Under the pieces are notes generated by a model. That model did no database searches and had not been told where the DNA came from. It worked only from the letters and a program-made list of their open reading frames with translations. A DNA stretch of 64,000 nucleotides from Pterois miles (Eukaryota; Chordata; Actinopteri; Perciformes; Scorpaenidae), in assembly GCA_947000775.1 (NCBI GenBank), contig CAMQGK010000466.1:2837001-2901000 (forward strand), given 5' to 3'. Made by a program: the position numbers and the translations under genes. Shown in pieces: positions 23,828-35,480 of the stretch (its first letter is position 1; each line of letters begins with the position of its first letter).

Positions 23828-26800
23828 ACAACAACAAGCACAATCAGGGTTTACATGGAGCTTTTTAAGTGCTGGTGTGTTGATGAAGATTAATTTGATG
23901 ATCATAATCCACAGGGCTGTGCCGTTGCTGGGATACCTTCCCCAGGATCTGATTGGCACGTCGTTGCTTACTTGCATCCACCCGGATGACCGCCCCCTCA
24001 TGCTATCGATGCACCGCAAAGGTAATGAAGTGTAACAATAGACGTTATTTGTATATTGAGATGAAAATTTGTCAATGATTTTGACATAGAATTCACAAAA
24101 TTAGCGATTGATTTATGGGGAAAAAAATACCTCTACAAATTCCCACAATTAAATGAAGGTGATTGCCTGATTTAATATGTGCATTCTGCTCATAGAAAAC
24201 ACTGCAGCATATCAAATCAAGCGCTTCCTAAACTAACAGTTAGGCACTAGCTGGTAATCAAGATGTTTGGGCTTCAGTTTTGGTTATAGATAGCTATACA
24301 ACCAATGCGTTTATGCTTAAGTTAAGAGCATAAATTGTTTATCTAGCTCATAATGTTGCTAATTTATATATATAAACAAAAAGGTGGGATGAATATTCTT
24401 GTATTTTTTCATATTGCAATACACCGTATAGCAGAAAAAAATATTGCAATGTTTATGTTTTTTATGTTATGAGCCTAATTTTAAGTTAGGAGGAATGTAG
24501 AAGATGGAAGTGAAAGAAGTTTTTTTTTTTTTTTGTGTGAAAGTAAAAAAAAAAAAGGGTTTTTAATAAAATAATTAAAAAACGAAATAAAATAATTTTA
24601 TTTATATATTAAAAAAAAAAAAAAAAATATTTATTTTATAAAAAAAAGGCAAAAAAAAAAAAAATATTTATTTTTTATTAAAATAAAATAAATAAAATTT
24701 TTAAAAAAAAAAAAAAAAAATTTTACCGGCCATGATGCCCCGTCCACGCTGCACCAGCCGATTTTCTCCTCTTCCTCTTTCTGTCAATGCAGTTTTTAGA
24801 CACCGGTGTCTTGTGTTGAGATCTGAATTCTTTTTGGGCAACATTAAGTGAAAAACTGTGCACATTACCAGTGGTGGGTTCGCTATGGAGCCTGGTATGA
24901 ACAGCTGTAAAACCAAGCTATTTATGATGATAGTTTGACACCGGGCGCAGCTGCGGCATGTTCCTACTGTGATGCAGCTGCCACAGCTGATCATGGCCAC
25001 TCTAGACAAAGCTTGTGATTCCTCCAGATGCACCGCAGCGTGTTTCAAAAGTAGCTCTCTACTCCATTAAAAATATGTGTGGTTAATTTTGACGAAGCTG
25101 CAGCGCATTACACAGTGACTGGTTGAGGGGATGCACCCAAAACTTGCTCCTTTACCCTTGTGGGGAAGAAATGGGAACATTCTCCTCCTGATAACTGTAT
25201 TAGATAAAATATGAAATAATCATGAGGGTGAATGTATTATTAACTAAAACACAGCCTCAAATCTTTGATCCCTGTCATTAACAAATGGACTTTAACAGTA
25301 TTTCATTATCTGTAGGCTACAGCACCGCAAAGTCATTAGTATTTTGTGTGGTTTTTTTTTTTATTTATTTATTTATTTATTTATTTCACTGATAGTTATA
25401 TTATGTGTTAAAAATAAAATCATGGCATGCTGTTGAAGCTCACGTGGTAGAGTAGGCACTCAGTCTGGGACCCGACAGAGTCATCCCCTGTCTCCTCCTT
25501 TCAACACTATCACTGTCAATAAAAAAGACTGGAAAAAAACTCTCCAAAAAATAAAAAAAATAAAATAAATTCATGCTCAACTCTATATTATTTCTGTGAA
25601 CCTTAAATCATTGTTTTGTTTAATGGCCTTGCTGCTCTGGCATTTGACCTTTGAGCCCTCAAAAATTTGACAACTTCTAAAGCCAAGTGGCCTCGCCCCT
25701 AAAATGATGAAATTCTGGGCCTGCCGATCAGTGATAGTCTGCTATCTAGTCTACAGTCTTCACAGCTCTCGTCGTTTTTCTCACTTAAACTCTCCGTGCC
25801 ATCTGTAGTGTTGAAGTATGCTGGCCAGTCTCCGTTCGAGCACTCACCGGTGCGTCTGCGCTGTCAGAACGGAGACCACATCACCTTGGACACCAGCTGG
25901 TCCAGCTTCATCAACCCTTGGAGCCGCAAGGTGGCCTTCATCATTGGACGGCATAAAGTCAGGACGTAAGTAGCAGCGCTGTTGTTGCTAAGAGTGGTTA
26001 TTAAATGAAATTACATCATCATAAAGATGACGTCACGGTGCTGTCGTCTTTTCTCACCAGGAGTCCACTGAATGAGGACGTGTTTGCTGCTCGGACCAAG
26101 GAGGATGTCCCCATCTCCCATGAGGAAATCAAAGATCTGCAAGCAAAGATCTATAAGCTTTTCCTGCAGGTCATTATTTCAGTGCAGTTCATTCAAATAT
26201 TTATCATAATGTATTATTTTATAATAATAATAATATTGGCCTTTATTGGCCTTTTTTGACTATTTTTATTGGGTAAATATATGATTGGATAGATTAGTTG
26301 ATAGTGAAAGCAAGTTGCAGTCCTCAACCACTCATGTCCATAGATTACTAAAACACATGCCGTATAAATGATATGACTTTAAATACATTAGCATGAGACG
26401 AATCCAGCCCAAGAAGAAACAAGTACAGGTTAAGGCTGTTACAAACTGGCAGCATTTTTTTTTTTTTATGCGATTAATATGCACGACAATATGTTGTTGT
26501 TTTTTTTACATTAATACTTTCACACAGAATACAAATATAAAATGGCGAAAAAGCAACCTCGTTTTTCACAGAGCGAATAAAGGCGTCCACCAGTCACAAA
26601 AAACAACATGGAGGCTCCATAGTCCAAACCAGGATGGCAAACTTTACTACTCCTTTCAACCTTGACAAAGTCAGCGCAGATCAGATTCGCTCTTTCTGTT
26701 CTTACCTTTCACAATAAAAGCCCTAGATATATTTGCAGACGAGTATTCCACATATTCATGTAATTTACTGAGGCCTTAAGCTTCTCTTTATCGCGCACAC

Positions 26801-29800
26801 ACTTACTTACATCTTACATCTTTGTTCTGTTTGTGTTTGAGTTTCTCCAGTACCTTCACTTGTTTGTGTCTCTCCTCCACAGCCGGTCCATAACAATGGT
26901 TCCAGTGGTTATGGCAGCTTGGGGAGTAACGGCTCTCATGAGCCCTACATCAGCGTGGCTTCTTCCAGTGACAGCAACGGTAACCTGTGGGAGGACTCGC
27001 ACCGGGAACCGGTGAGATAGTACAGTGACATCACAAGCCAGGAATCCAGTAGTAACGCTGCTGCTGAGATTAATCTTGCTGATATATTGTTTGTCTGTTA
27101 TTGCAGATGACTTTACAGCAGATCTGTGCTGATGTAAACAGAGTCAAGAGTTGGGGCCAGCAGGCTTATCTGGGCTCCAACAACAAAATTGGTCTTCTTG
27201 GCAAACCAGCCACAGGTAATGCAGACCCAAGCACAAATACAAAAAATATACTATAATATTTTAATATTTGTTAAAATGATCATTTTTCCCCTTCAGCACG
27301 GCTGCCCCCTGCAGTGTCCAACCCTAAGGTCAGAGATCATGAAGAAGACAGGAAGCAAACACACATTCCCTCCTATCAGCAGATCAACTGTGTGGACAAT
27401 ATCATCAGGTGTGCGACGGTAGCATCGTCACACCACTGTTGGATTGTTTCAGTTTATTATGCACTAAAGCATCTCATTCCTGTCACATTATTAATTGTTT
27501 GTGTGTTGCAGATATTTGGAGAGCTGTACAGGCCCAGCCCTTAAGCGGAAGAGTGATTCTCATTCCCTGGCCACCTCCTCTTCCTCATCCTCTACCTCAG
27601 AAGACGACAAGCCTGCTGAAGCTACTGACACAGTTCAGGCCAGCTCAGACGGTATGAACACACCACATACACCACACTATTCACTACTCACTTATAGGGC
27701 TGGAAATTTGATTTGACTTTCAATTTTAAGGTCACAATTTGATTTGATTTGAATTATTTTGATTAGATTTTTAATTTTAATTTTGCAGTACTGACTGCTA
27801 TATCTTCAAATTCTTCTTTAAAAGATAGGCTACTATCAAACCATGATCTTTTTGGAGTGAACCACATTAAAGAAAATAACTTCTTCAATTGGGAACAAAC
27901 AAAAAGAAGATCCGCTAGATGGCAGGAGGGAAATTTGCAACAACAGCTTGAGTTTCTCATAGTTTATGAGGTACATCTGAATGCACCAGGAAGTCCCTGT
28001 CAGTGACCACATGCTTTATAGTACAAAGCAATGTAGTTATGCAACCAAGTTTACGTGGAGATAGCATGACCTCAGTTGAAATGACCAAACAGGTCGCTGA
28101 GCACCATTTTCTTTGGTTGCTGCAGTCTCTAAATCTGCAGCCTACAGACTGTAGTTTTCGGTAAACAACACTTTTGTTGTTTGCATAACTCAGTGACTTC
28201 AGGGAAGTAGGAGGATTATTCGTTTTCTGTTGTTTCTCCGTCATCTCCGACTCCGAAAACGTGCTGCTGCAGCTGGTAAGCTATGCTACGTCGGGGAGAA
28301 TCAGCAATCTTGCTTTTGACTTCAGAGGTCAAAATTGAAAGCTCATTTTAATCAATATTTGATTCTGAATCAAAATCATACGATCCTTACTCGCTTAATA
28401 TTAACTGTTCTGCTTGTTTCTCTTTACTCTCCAGTGGTGTTGGACAGCGCGGCATCAGTGGCCCCGACGGCAGCAGCAGTTGTTGGAGCGCCTCTGACAG
28501 ACATCACAATGTCCACTAAGGCCATGAGTGTCGTCTCTGTCACCAGCCAGTGTTCGTACAGCAGCACCATCGTCCATGTACCACAGCCTGAATCAGGTAC
28601 ATAAACAAAAATACTGTTGTGCATTTTAATTTTCAACTGCATATGAGAGTTAATATTTATTTAGAAATGCTTTCAATCGCTCTCTTTTAGGATTTTTTTT
28701 AACATTTTTGAACATAATTTTTGCTCAATGTTTTCCCCACAGAGGCCACAGCACTGGAGGACGCCCCGATGGGCAGTGAGCCTGCTGATGCTGCTCCAAA
28801 CGCTGCCCGTCCCGTCCCGAGCCCGGCCGCAGAGGAACGACGGTTTATAGGTCTCACCAAGGAGGTGCTGTCAGCTCACACCCAGAAGGAGGAGCAAGAG
28901 TATGTCGATCGTTTCCGTCATCGCATCCTCCAGAGCCCCTACAGCTCCTATCTGCAGCTGGACAACAGTTCTATGGCTCACTCTCACCACCCAGGTATGT
29001 ATTTACTTAACATAACGCTTTTGCTGAATGTAAAGGACACTTCAGCACCTTCAGTCAAACTTATTCTGCAGCCTGTGTCCATCTCACCACAGGCGACTAC
29101 CTGCGTCCAGCGAGCGCAGGTGGGTTGAACCGCTCTCGTAGAGGAAAGCCCAGACACAAGCGCCCCAAACCCCAGGGTTCCTCAGACAGCAACGCCTCCC
29201 CAGCTGGCCCTCCTTGCCGTGTCCCAGACTCCTCCTGGCCATCCTCAGAGTCCTCCCAGCCCCAGATGGGGACACCCTACAGCCAAACATCCCCACTCCA
29301 GGCGTCATTCTTCCCTATGATGGCAACCCAGCCTGGTCCAGAGCAACTGCCTACACCACAACAGCTACCTGGAGCACCGCCCCTGGGGCTGCAGCCTCCT
29401 GACCAAACCCAGCTCAGCTACAACTTCAACATCATGCAGTCTGCTCAGAGCCTGTTGGGCATGCAGCCGTTCCAGGCGGAGCCCTTTCAGAATCTGCAGA
29501 ATATCCAGAACTTTCACAACCTGCAGCCGATGGCTTCCAACCCTTACATGACTCCGGTCATGGCTGTCATCCTGCCTACCTACCCATCATTCACTCCAGG
29601 CTACCCGTCCATCTACCCACCGTCCACTCCTTCAGTGCTGCCCCAGGCACCTATCACCATGACAGGCTTCGCTCCTGGCGGTGTCCCCTTCCCTCAGCCC
29701 CAGTTCCAAGCTCAGTCCCAGCAGGGCCCCTCAATGACCTGCCTGGGCCCACTGCTTTGCTCACCCAGAGCCAGCTCCTCTGTCGGGGAAGAGGAGGAGG

Positions 29801-30265
29801 CAGCTGGGCCTCGGGCTTTATTCTCCAGCTCTCGCTCCAGTTCTCCACTGCAGCTGAACCTGCTGCAGGAGGAGCTGCCGAAGCCGAGTGAAGGGCGGAG
29901 CAGCACCGGACACAACCACGCAGAGAGCCTTCACGAACAACATGTCAACCAGGTCAGTCCATATACACACAGTCTATGTTGATATAGAGTTCATACATAG
30001 CTCTCCAGTTGTATTCACAGCCTAGGTACTTGGCTTAGTTCTGACTGTTAAATCTTTTGCTGTGGTCAGGGTGATAACCCCAGTGAGTCTGGAAACCATG
30101 ATGCCCAGTCTACATCCAGTGAGCTGCTTGACATGCTGCTGCAGGAGGATGCCAGGTCAGGGACTGGCTCTAATGTGTCTGGATCAGGGTCAGGGGAGTC
30201 TGGAGGCTCCCTGGGATCTGGATCTGGCTCCAATGGAACCTCCACCTCACACACTGGTAAGAAGT

Positions 30266-30302
<37 letters not shown>

Positions 30303-33099
30303 CCATACATGCATCACTGTCCCCTTGGAAATATTTGTAAAACACATTCATAGATGAAACAATCTGCATTGGATTCATGTAAATATATTTTACTAAAGTG
30401 ACTGACGCAGATCTTTCTCTGGTATACAGGCAGCAGCAACAGCAGCAAATACTTTGCCAGCAATGATTCATCAGACACATCACGCAAAATCCGTAAGAGC
30501 CAGGAGGCAGCGGCAGAGCACCAACACGGCTTCGACACTCAAGTGGAGAACTCACTGTGGGGCATGATCCAGCACACGCCTGAGCGTGTCATGATGACGT
30601 ACCAGATCCACACCAGGTAAATCTCATAAAACCACTTCTAACTTTTTTCTATTTCACTCATGATGAGCAGCATTAAAATGTCAGCATTTGCTTTGGCATC
30701 AAACACTGAAACATGGCTATAAAAGCAACATTGTGGGTGAAAATTACAAAAAAATGATCTTTGAGGAAAAAAAACATTTCAACCTGAGCAGAGCAATATT
30801 GTGATTTGCATTTGAAATCACCATGCTTCTAAGCATTCTACAATCTCAAAGCAATTCAGCATTAACCAGTGGGTTCAGCTGTGATGACTACAGAGGCTGA
30901 CTGACAGCTCTGGTAAAATGCATTCCTTCAGCCCTGATCACACAGAGCGGGATTTACAATAACAAACACGAGACGCACTATGCTGCTTTTTTGTTGCCCA
31001 ATCTGATAAAGTGTTTTCTGCAGTTTGCTGCATATTTTTATCATGGTAACTACGGTCGGTAAACTCAGCTCCAGGTATCCGGCAAAAGTCACCACAATGA
31101 GGAAAAAATGCTCATTACCTCAGTTGCTTTTTTTATTTCAACTCGAGGCATTCAGGGCGCTCCTGTAAAACAGAGCGGATAAACATGAGGTAAAACACTT
31201 CACCCTCATTGAAAACAATTAGAAAAAAGCTAGCGCAGGCTGTTAAAAAGCACTCTAATTTTCAGCGTCCTGTCAAGCTCTTTGAAGCAGCTGGTTTTGG
31301 GACCATGAAAAGAGTAGCATTTTTAAAACTTGTCATTTTTGTGCTTGCCATCGGCTGCTTGACAATTGTTTGATGACGTTGCTTCTCTAATTCCCGGCTG
31401 CTTCTCAGACCTGGTTTTAACATGACAAACTATTAGAGACACTTGGTTTTAATGTGGAAGAAAAACTTTCAACTCGGCCAGATGTCTTCAGGTTCCCTAC
31501 CAGACTTTGTAATTACTCTTAAAATAATAACTCAGACAAATCAAGTAGTGCAATGTAGATTTACTGTAAATTCAAAACACCAGCCCCTTTCCCTTAATCA
31601 TCTTTGGAAATGTTTTTCAGCACCTAACATTTTGTTTCTTGATCAATTTTTCCGTGGATTTTCCCTTGGCTTCAGCTTATTATTATTCAGCTCATTTGTT
31701 TACCAGTACCCATATAATTTCATGGTAATTAGGTGATAACCTATTTGGAATTTCTTTGGAATTACTGCCAAATTACCCCAATATTTACATAAAGAATTAT
31801 CAAAAATTACATTATTATGAACATTATTTAATAAATCATTTGCTAAAACTAGCATATAATGGTTAAAATAGGGCCATAGGCTTGAGAAGCGGCTGTGTGT
31901 TGCTCCTCATTGGAGGTGAAAAACCAAAACTAATAGAAGACTGCTCTGATCAGGCACAAATCTCACCATTGTGATTTATTGTCTACGCAAATGTAACCTG
32001 GATCCTGATGTAATTATGAATCAGGGAGTTTTTTAAGAAGTTTCAAATCAGTTATTTGCTAATTATTATGTATTTATCAGCAGACACAAAATAAAGCATC
32101 AATTAACTTTGTGTTCTTTTCCTGGAAAGTTATTAAATAAATTACCAGCTATTGGGGAATAGAAGAATCTAATTATTAAATAGTGTTTATAATAAAGTAT
32201 TTTTGATAAATTTTGAGGTAAATAAATATTGGGAGTAATTCCAAAGAAATTTGAAATAGGCAACTTAATTATCACCTAATTCCCATGAAATTTGCAGACC
32301 TGTACAATGAAGTGTTACCAAATCACCCCATCCTGTTAGTTGACCCTCACACTCACAGATTAACAGCACAGGTCAGTGCTCTAACACTGTATATAGATAT
32401 AATAGAATATAAGCAGTGAAAACAAAAACTAAGTGGTGAATGAGGTGATTACTTCACGCTGGAAATACTTAATACTTGGATTGATCATCGCTTATACATT
32501 ATCACAGAAAATAAATCTCGGTCTTCACCAGAGTTGTCCTCTAATGGGGGTAGCTGTTTAAAGGCAAAGGTGTAATTTAGTTTTACAGGTGCCCTCTGCT
32601 GATCTGATTGTGTAATGACATTGTCTAATCCTAATTTAAGATGATCCCACATTTTCAAGTGTAATTTCCATAAAAATATATTGTCTTAGATAATCATTTA
32701 ACCCCTCGTCCTCTTGTCTTTCCTCTCCTGCAGGGACCAGAATGAGGTGTTGGCAGAGGACAGGGAGAAGCTTCGGGTGCTTCAGCCCCTCCAGCCCTGG
32801 TTCAGCAAGGAGCAGAGAGAGGAGCTGGCGGAGGTCCATCCCTGGATCCAACAGCACACCATCCCACAGGAGATAGACACACAGGTGGGCATCTCCGATC
32901 GCACACACTCATCACAAACATAATTCATCATTCTGCTCACCTGAACACATGTTTAATGTCTCTTTGTGTCTCACAGGGTTGTGTGAGTTGTAACTCGGCC
33001 CCAGGGGTCGCCCTCTCGCCTCACCCCACTGCCCCCGACAGCTCGTCGCCTCTGGAGATCCCCCTGCAGGACTCCATCGGACCTGTGGAGGACACTTGA
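18953..33099 (+). CDS. per3: Period circadian protein homolog 3 (21 coding exons, 1276 aa)
   Basis: Negative limb of the circadian clock: PER binds CRY and casein kinase 1 and represses CLOCK/BMAL1. Exons: 18953-19242, 21127-21284, 21418-21536, 21715-21913, 22905-22956, 23332-23480, 23621-23699, 23915-24021, 25809-25965, 26061-26169, 26883-27011, 27107-27215, 27297-27408, 27512-27651, 28435-28596, 28743-28994, 29093-29952, 30070-30256, 30430-30616, 32734-32884, 32977-33099. All GT-AG, phases join and the sum is divisible by three. PAS-A spans exons 4-6 (coding exons 3-5 here), PAS-B starts at 'APRIPMDKRIF' and ends before 'SPLNEDVF'. Also seen: 'SSGYGSLGS' (beta-TrCP degron-like), 'SYQQINCVDNIIRYLES', Ser-rich CK1-type stretch, basic NLS 'RSRRGKPRHKRPKP', 'SRSSSPLQLNLLQEELP', and the CRY-binding end 'TPERVMMTYQ...WIQQ' with zinc-type CxxC 'GCVSC'. 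Human PER3 is 1201 aa. The paralogue choice rests on vamp3 synteny; the tandem repeat of primate PER3 is absent. Confidence 0.93.
19602..20140. repeat. DNA repeat shared with 35815-36045, interrupted
   Basis: Shared words with 35815-36045 in order: 'aaagtacatactgt.gcat', 'tacttc.tcatgat/cat', 'cagaaaagcatgctggc', then 'attgggat'. In this copy a different piece ('tttatatagcacctttcata...') sits at about 19795-19960, between the halves. It lies in per3 intron 2. Confidence 0.55.
20290..20940. repeat. MITE in per3 intron 2
   Basis: The left end 'aaggctggtccacacactaca' is an imperfect inverted match of the right end 'gtgtgtagtgtgtgcctgg'. The interior has no coding sequence but carries CACGTG at 20685 with a nearby TGCGTCA. 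The family is inferred from the ends only. Confidence 0.5.
20685..20699 (+). promoter_or_regulatory. E-box with adjacent CRE-like TGCGTCA
   Basis: CACGTG (20685-20690) is followed 2 bp later by TGCGTCA (20693-20699), a CRE/AP-1-like variant. Both are inside the MITE at 20290-20940 in per3 intron 2. E-box and CRE together are known inputs of period genes, but no function can be shown here. Confidence 0.3.
20998..21003 (+). promoter_or_regulatory. E-box CACGTG just upstream of per3 coding exon 2
   Basis: Perfect E-box ('gcgacacgtggag') 313 bp downstream of the one at 20685 and 123 bp before the exon at 21127, outside the MITE. Confidence 0.3.
22080..22690. repeat. DNA-transposon-like repeat in per3 intron
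   Basis: The stretch opens with 'taatcacgattaatcac' and closes with 'aagttattattgcgttacctttgacagccc', a pair of ends common in fish hAT-like elements. Within it the 22405-22545 part matches 18290-18665. No open frame is of interest. Confidence 0.5.
23703..23823 (+). repeat. (CA)n microsatellite beside a per3 splice donor
   Basis: About 120 bp of CA repeat with two short breaks ('ctcata', 'cc') start 4 bp after the GT of the donor at 23700, which follows a PAS-B exon. CA tracts near donors are known hnRNP L binding sites. Confidence 0.95.
24520..24722. repeat. A/T-only low-complexity tract
   Basis: Long runs of A and T, with A13-A18 blocks alternating with 'tatttatttt' and 'aaataaaat', in per3 intron before the exon at 25809. 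Probably a decayed poly(A) tail cluster; prone to assembly error. Confidence 0.9.
25430..25566 (+). repeat. tRNA-derived SINE fragment
   Basis: It starts with 'gaagctcacgtggtagagtaggcac', close to a tRNA box A ('agctcagttggtagagca'). It continues with 'ctgtctcctcctttcaacactatcactgtcaataaa', the body and 3' end of a common fish SINE, and ends in A-rich sequence. Box A here spells CACGTG at 25441-25446. Confidence 0.65.
26028..26035 (+). promoter_or_regulatory. Perfect CRE TGACGTCA in per3 intron
   Basis: Palindromic cAMP-response element 25 bp upstream of the exon starting at 26061, in a 95-bp intron. CREs drive light or cAMP induction of some period genes, but these are promoter elements, so the role here is uncertain. 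Confidence 0.25.
30267..30302 (+). repeat. (AC)n microsatellite beside a per3 splice donor
   Basis: About 34 bp of AC repeat start roughly 10 bp after the donor at 30257 that follows the exon for 'SELLDMLLQED'. Confidence 0.95.
31722..32298. repeat. MITE with long imperfect terminal inverted repeats
   Basis: 'aatttcatggtaattaggtgataa' and 'ggaatttctttggaattact' at 31720-31770 recur as reverse complements at 32230-32293 ('agtaattccaaagaaattt', 'ttatcacctaattcccatgaaat'). The core is very AT-rich. It sits in the 2.1-kb intron before the last two per3 exons. Confidence 0.65.
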
Positions 33100-33977
33100 G
33101 AGACCCGGACCCCAAAACAACCAACCTCACAGTGAACCAGCCCTGCCAGAAACCTCAACAACTCCCACCATGCATCTCTTTCGACAACTGGATGAGCGGG
33201 TCCCTATGCTGTAGTTTAACATGTTTTGTAAAGGTGTTGGAGGCTGGGCCAGGCTCTGAGGAACGCACAAGAGACGGGCATTTTCTCTCAGTCAACGTGA
33301 CTGCCTTTATCGGACCATAAATATTATACCTCTCTTTTTCTTGTGATTAGACCCCTGTAGGGGTTTAGTTTCTATTTAAGACTGGCACCATGGACCACTT
33401 GACACTCAGTATAGAAAGATGGTCCCATGGTTGCTGCCCCTGAACACGAGCACTGTGTACATGACACACCCGGTCTGTCGGATGAGCGCGACTGGCTGAC
33501 AAAGACGGCGCTGGCCCAGTTTGAGTATCAGAACACATGCTGTACTCTTCTCCAGAGACATGGAGGGCAGGTTGTACAGTACAACTCCTTCACCTGCATA
33601 GTAACTCATCATGGTTTACACATGGTGGAGTTTTTTTGTTGTTTTTTTGATGGACACAAAGACAAAGACACATTTGCTGCTCTCTGTTTATAATATTCAG
33701 ATTCTAGTCTTGTAAGTTGTCATTGGAGTGTATTCTCTTATTCCATTGGTTGGTTTCCTCTTGTCTACAACATCAGTTTTTATGTTTCTCTGACCTACGA
33801 ACAACAGCAAACATGGTGATCACTTTAAATTGAATTTATTGATACAACATAAGTCCAACCCGATGTCCAAAATGTCCTGTAGCAGGTCCTTATTCCACCC
33901 AGTATCCTGGTCGTCACCCTACAGTACCTGTAGCTTACCTTTAATTGTAAACAGCGTGGCCCCAAATATCCTCTGTA

Positions 33978-34008
33978 AGTAAGTAAACCCGGGAGGGGTT
34001 TACTTACT
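33978..34008 (+). other. Perfect 13-bp hairpin in per3 3' UTR
   Basis: Left arm 'agtaagtaaaccc' (33978-33990), loop 'gggag', right arm 'gggtttacttact' (33996-34008): 13 pairs with no mismatch. In the transcript it would form a stable stem. It could be a protein-binding element, a small-RNA precursor or chance. Confidence 0.6.
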
Positions 34009-34342
34009 GAATGAATTTCCTCTTAGACAATGTGTCTGTCTGTGACAGAGGGGAATTAACTAACCCATTGTAGTTCTGTGAATGTTGTCTCTCTTTTTCT
34101 TGTACTGGCTTCAGGTCGGAGGTGAGTTTGTGAATGTTAGTGTCTGAGGGTGCGATTGAGAGCTGCTTCCTTCAGTAGATTTGTCCAATAGTGCAACACA
34201 GACCAGGGTTTTCTACCATTTTTAAACTGAAAGTATATTACAGTACCATGTATTTTATACAAAAAGGACACAAAACAAACTTCACAAAGTGTATAAAAAG
34301 CCATTTGTCTTGAATTCAGGGACTGTTTGTGACAAAGGAATG

Positions 34343-34348
34343 AATAAA
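34343..34348 (+). terminator. Candidate poly(A) signal of per3
   Basis: AATAAA in 'aaggaatgaataaatgaac', the first canonical signal after the per3 stop that I found. It lies before the repeat-rich gap to mxra8. Confidence 0.5.
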
Positions 34349-35293
34349 TGAACTATGTACGTAACATCATGTACTTAAGTGTGACTGTCTGTTAAGCGTT
34401 ATAGAGCACTACAGGAATGAGTCCTAAACCCAGGAAAATAGTGAGCTTTAGGTATTTTAACACTTCTGGTTCCCTTGTCTGGAAGTCAGTGTTTTTTTTT
34501 TTTTTTTTGTTAATGCCTGAAATAAGGTGTGTGGTTAACACAAGCTGAAGAGATTTTAACAGTTTGTTCTACGACAAAAAATACAATAATATAAACCTTT
34601 GTTTCTTAAAAACGGCAGTTGGCTAAATGAGACTACTAAACGTCATCATGCCGACCCGTCCACCTGTACAGCCTCGTTGTTTATACTCTCACGCTCATGT
34701 TCCCGTGGTGTAGTTCGTCTATAACATCGATTTCATGCACGCTTGAAAAATCATTAACTTACTTGCGCCTATAGCTTCTTTTCATGAAGTGTAGGCCGTT
34801 GACCTCGGCTTTCCGTTCCAGTTGTTTCCATGTCAGCCAGCTATGCTTGATGTCCGTATCGAGGTCTCTTCTGCCTGGTGATGCTGGCATTGGGTGTCCT
34901 TGGGTGTGTGGCCAATCCATCCCCTTCTCTTGATCTCCTCTTCAACACACTTCCAAAAGTCATAAAAGTGAAGATTATCTTGATCTTGATCATAAACATT
35001 TGTTTGTTTGGCACAGAGTTAATTTTCTGCAATAATCCAAAATCCACTGAAAAAATACCCATTGGGAAACCAGGGAGATGCTAACTTCCTGGTTGGCCTC
35101 AAGACCCATTGAAGGAGGCCATAGGGTATAACACCTGTTCTGTGCTCTGAGTAGAGCTGTGGGCATGCCTTGCGATTGGTTCAATTTTGGTGAGTGCAGA
35201 CCAGATTTTACTGCAGGTGTTGTACCCAAAAATATGACCCAGCCTCTTTCAATAGCCGTCGGTTGGCCTACAAAAGAAAACATCATCCCTGCA

Positions 35294-35480
35294 TGTCTGT
35301 GAATGTTCTCATTCATCCAGGTCATATTCATTCTGGCAACAATTGAATCGAAGGCAACTAGACTTAGATTTGTCTCTGAAGACGTTTTGCCCCTTATCCA
35401 GGTGGCTTCATCAGTTCGAACACAGTCTGAGAAATCTGACAAGTCTAAGTCCAGTTGCCTTCAATTCAATTGTTGCCAGA
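35294..35480. repeat. Short palindromic MITE flanked by a 12-bp direct repeat
   Basis: Arms 'tctggcaacaattgaat...ggcaact.gacttaga' (35332-35374) and its near-perfect inverse (35438-35480) surround a core with 'gacgttttgccccttatccaggtggcttcatca'. 'atcatccctgca' occurs at 35282-35293 and again at 35481-35492, fitting a target-site duplication if the element starts at 35294. Confidence 0.7.

Larger units (their letters stand above)
33100..34348 (+). other. per3 3' UTR
   Basis: No splice acceptor or coding frame was recognised after the stop at 33097-33099. Canonical AATAAA at 34343-34348 would end a 3' UTR of about 1.25 kb. It holds the perfect hairpin at 33978-34008. Confidence 0.6.
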
